The position numbers and the translations under genes are program-made. From contig JAKALP010000039.1 in NCBI GenBank assembly GCA_021824175.1, positions 1 to 46,537 on the forward strand: 46,537 bases of DNA, read 5' to 3'. Below are positions 46,479-46,537 of this stretch, one piece after another (within the stretch, counting starts at the first letter, position 1; the number at the start of each line of letters is the position of its first letter). The notes below the pieces were generated by a model that had not been told where the DNA came from, searched no databases, and saw only the letters and a list, made by a program, of their open reading frames with translations. This DNA comes from Deltaproteobacteria bacterium (GTDB taxonomy: Bacteria > Desulfobacterota > Desulfobacteria > Desulfobacterales > Desulfosarcinaceae).

Positions 46479-46537
46479 ATGATTACGAATATCCAAATAA
46501 GCAATGATCTGATTGCAGAACACAACCTCAAGCAAGC
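46479..46537 (+). CDS. Possible partial gene cut by the window edge
   Basis: An ATG at 46479 opens a frame reading MITNIQISNDLIAEHNLKQ to the window end. No ribosome site is evident. The fragment is too short to assign; a transposase or a PurL-like start are only guesses. The preceding 46400-46478 segment contains GTTACAACTGTTC and GGACATAGGTAACAC, which resemble insertion-sequence ends of IS481 type from memory. The rest of 46248-46400 shows no gene. Confidence 0.25.
   Translation, partial: MITNIQISNDLIAEHNLKQ

Overview
The window looks like a chromosomal segment of a Gram-negative, probably anaerobic bacterium of the Desulfobacterota (a Desulfosarcina/Desulfobacteraceae-like organism). That placement is inferred from the gene mix: LptD, GDP-heptose and Kdo8N genes mark an outer membrane with LPS; a 2[4Fe-4S] ferredoxin; RNase J, a YhaM-like nuclease and RicT together with Gram-negative genes; a CysK-CysRS fusion; and lipoproteins with poly-Ser linkers. 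No rRNA, tRNA, CRISPR array or prophage was seen.

Layout. Positions 1-19261 are all on the minus strand. They hold a broken propeller/beta-helix gene (99-910), two secreted lipoproteins including a metallophosphoesterase (995-3382), a third lipoprotein (3616-4623), a methyltransferase, ftsK, an overlapping plsC-RNase J pair, a small unknown gene, a ferredoxin with its own promoter and terminator, and a long run surE > REC/DHp regulator > HD-domain exonuclease > DUF1016 nuclease > tmk > cysK-cysS fusion > unknown protein. From 19478 to 38741 everything is on the plus strand: lptD, a GDP-heptose cluster (hddA-like kinase, zinc-ribbon SDR, hddC-like nucleotidyltransferase, gmhA), a specialised NusG paralogue, an HU/IHF gene, holB-ricT-metG, a transpeptidase-only PBP, then kdnA-kdnB (Kdo8N synthesis) and a 1262-residue GlmS-like protein. 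A short minus block (38802-40583) encodes an SDR and an HtrA-like protease. After about 950 bases without an intact gene come plus-strand uspA, a P3A proton ATPase and an acetolactate-synthase-like enzyme.

Functional reading. The centre of the window is an envelope region. LptD inserts LPS; the heptose genes make an activated heptose; KdnA/KdnB convert Kdo to 8-amino-Kdo; and the giant GlmS-like protein, next to kdnB, may supply or sense amino-sugar precursors. The minus block combines replication, RNA decay and cysteine metabolism.

Most unusual items: the cysteine synthase fused to a CysRS-like domain that has lost zinc ligands and the KMSKS lysines; the giant GlmS-like protein with an internal candidate nucleophile Cys and about 350 extra C-terminal residues; the zinc-ribbon SDR; the REC-DHp protein without an ATPase domain; and several families of dispersed inverted repeats in the gaps between genes.
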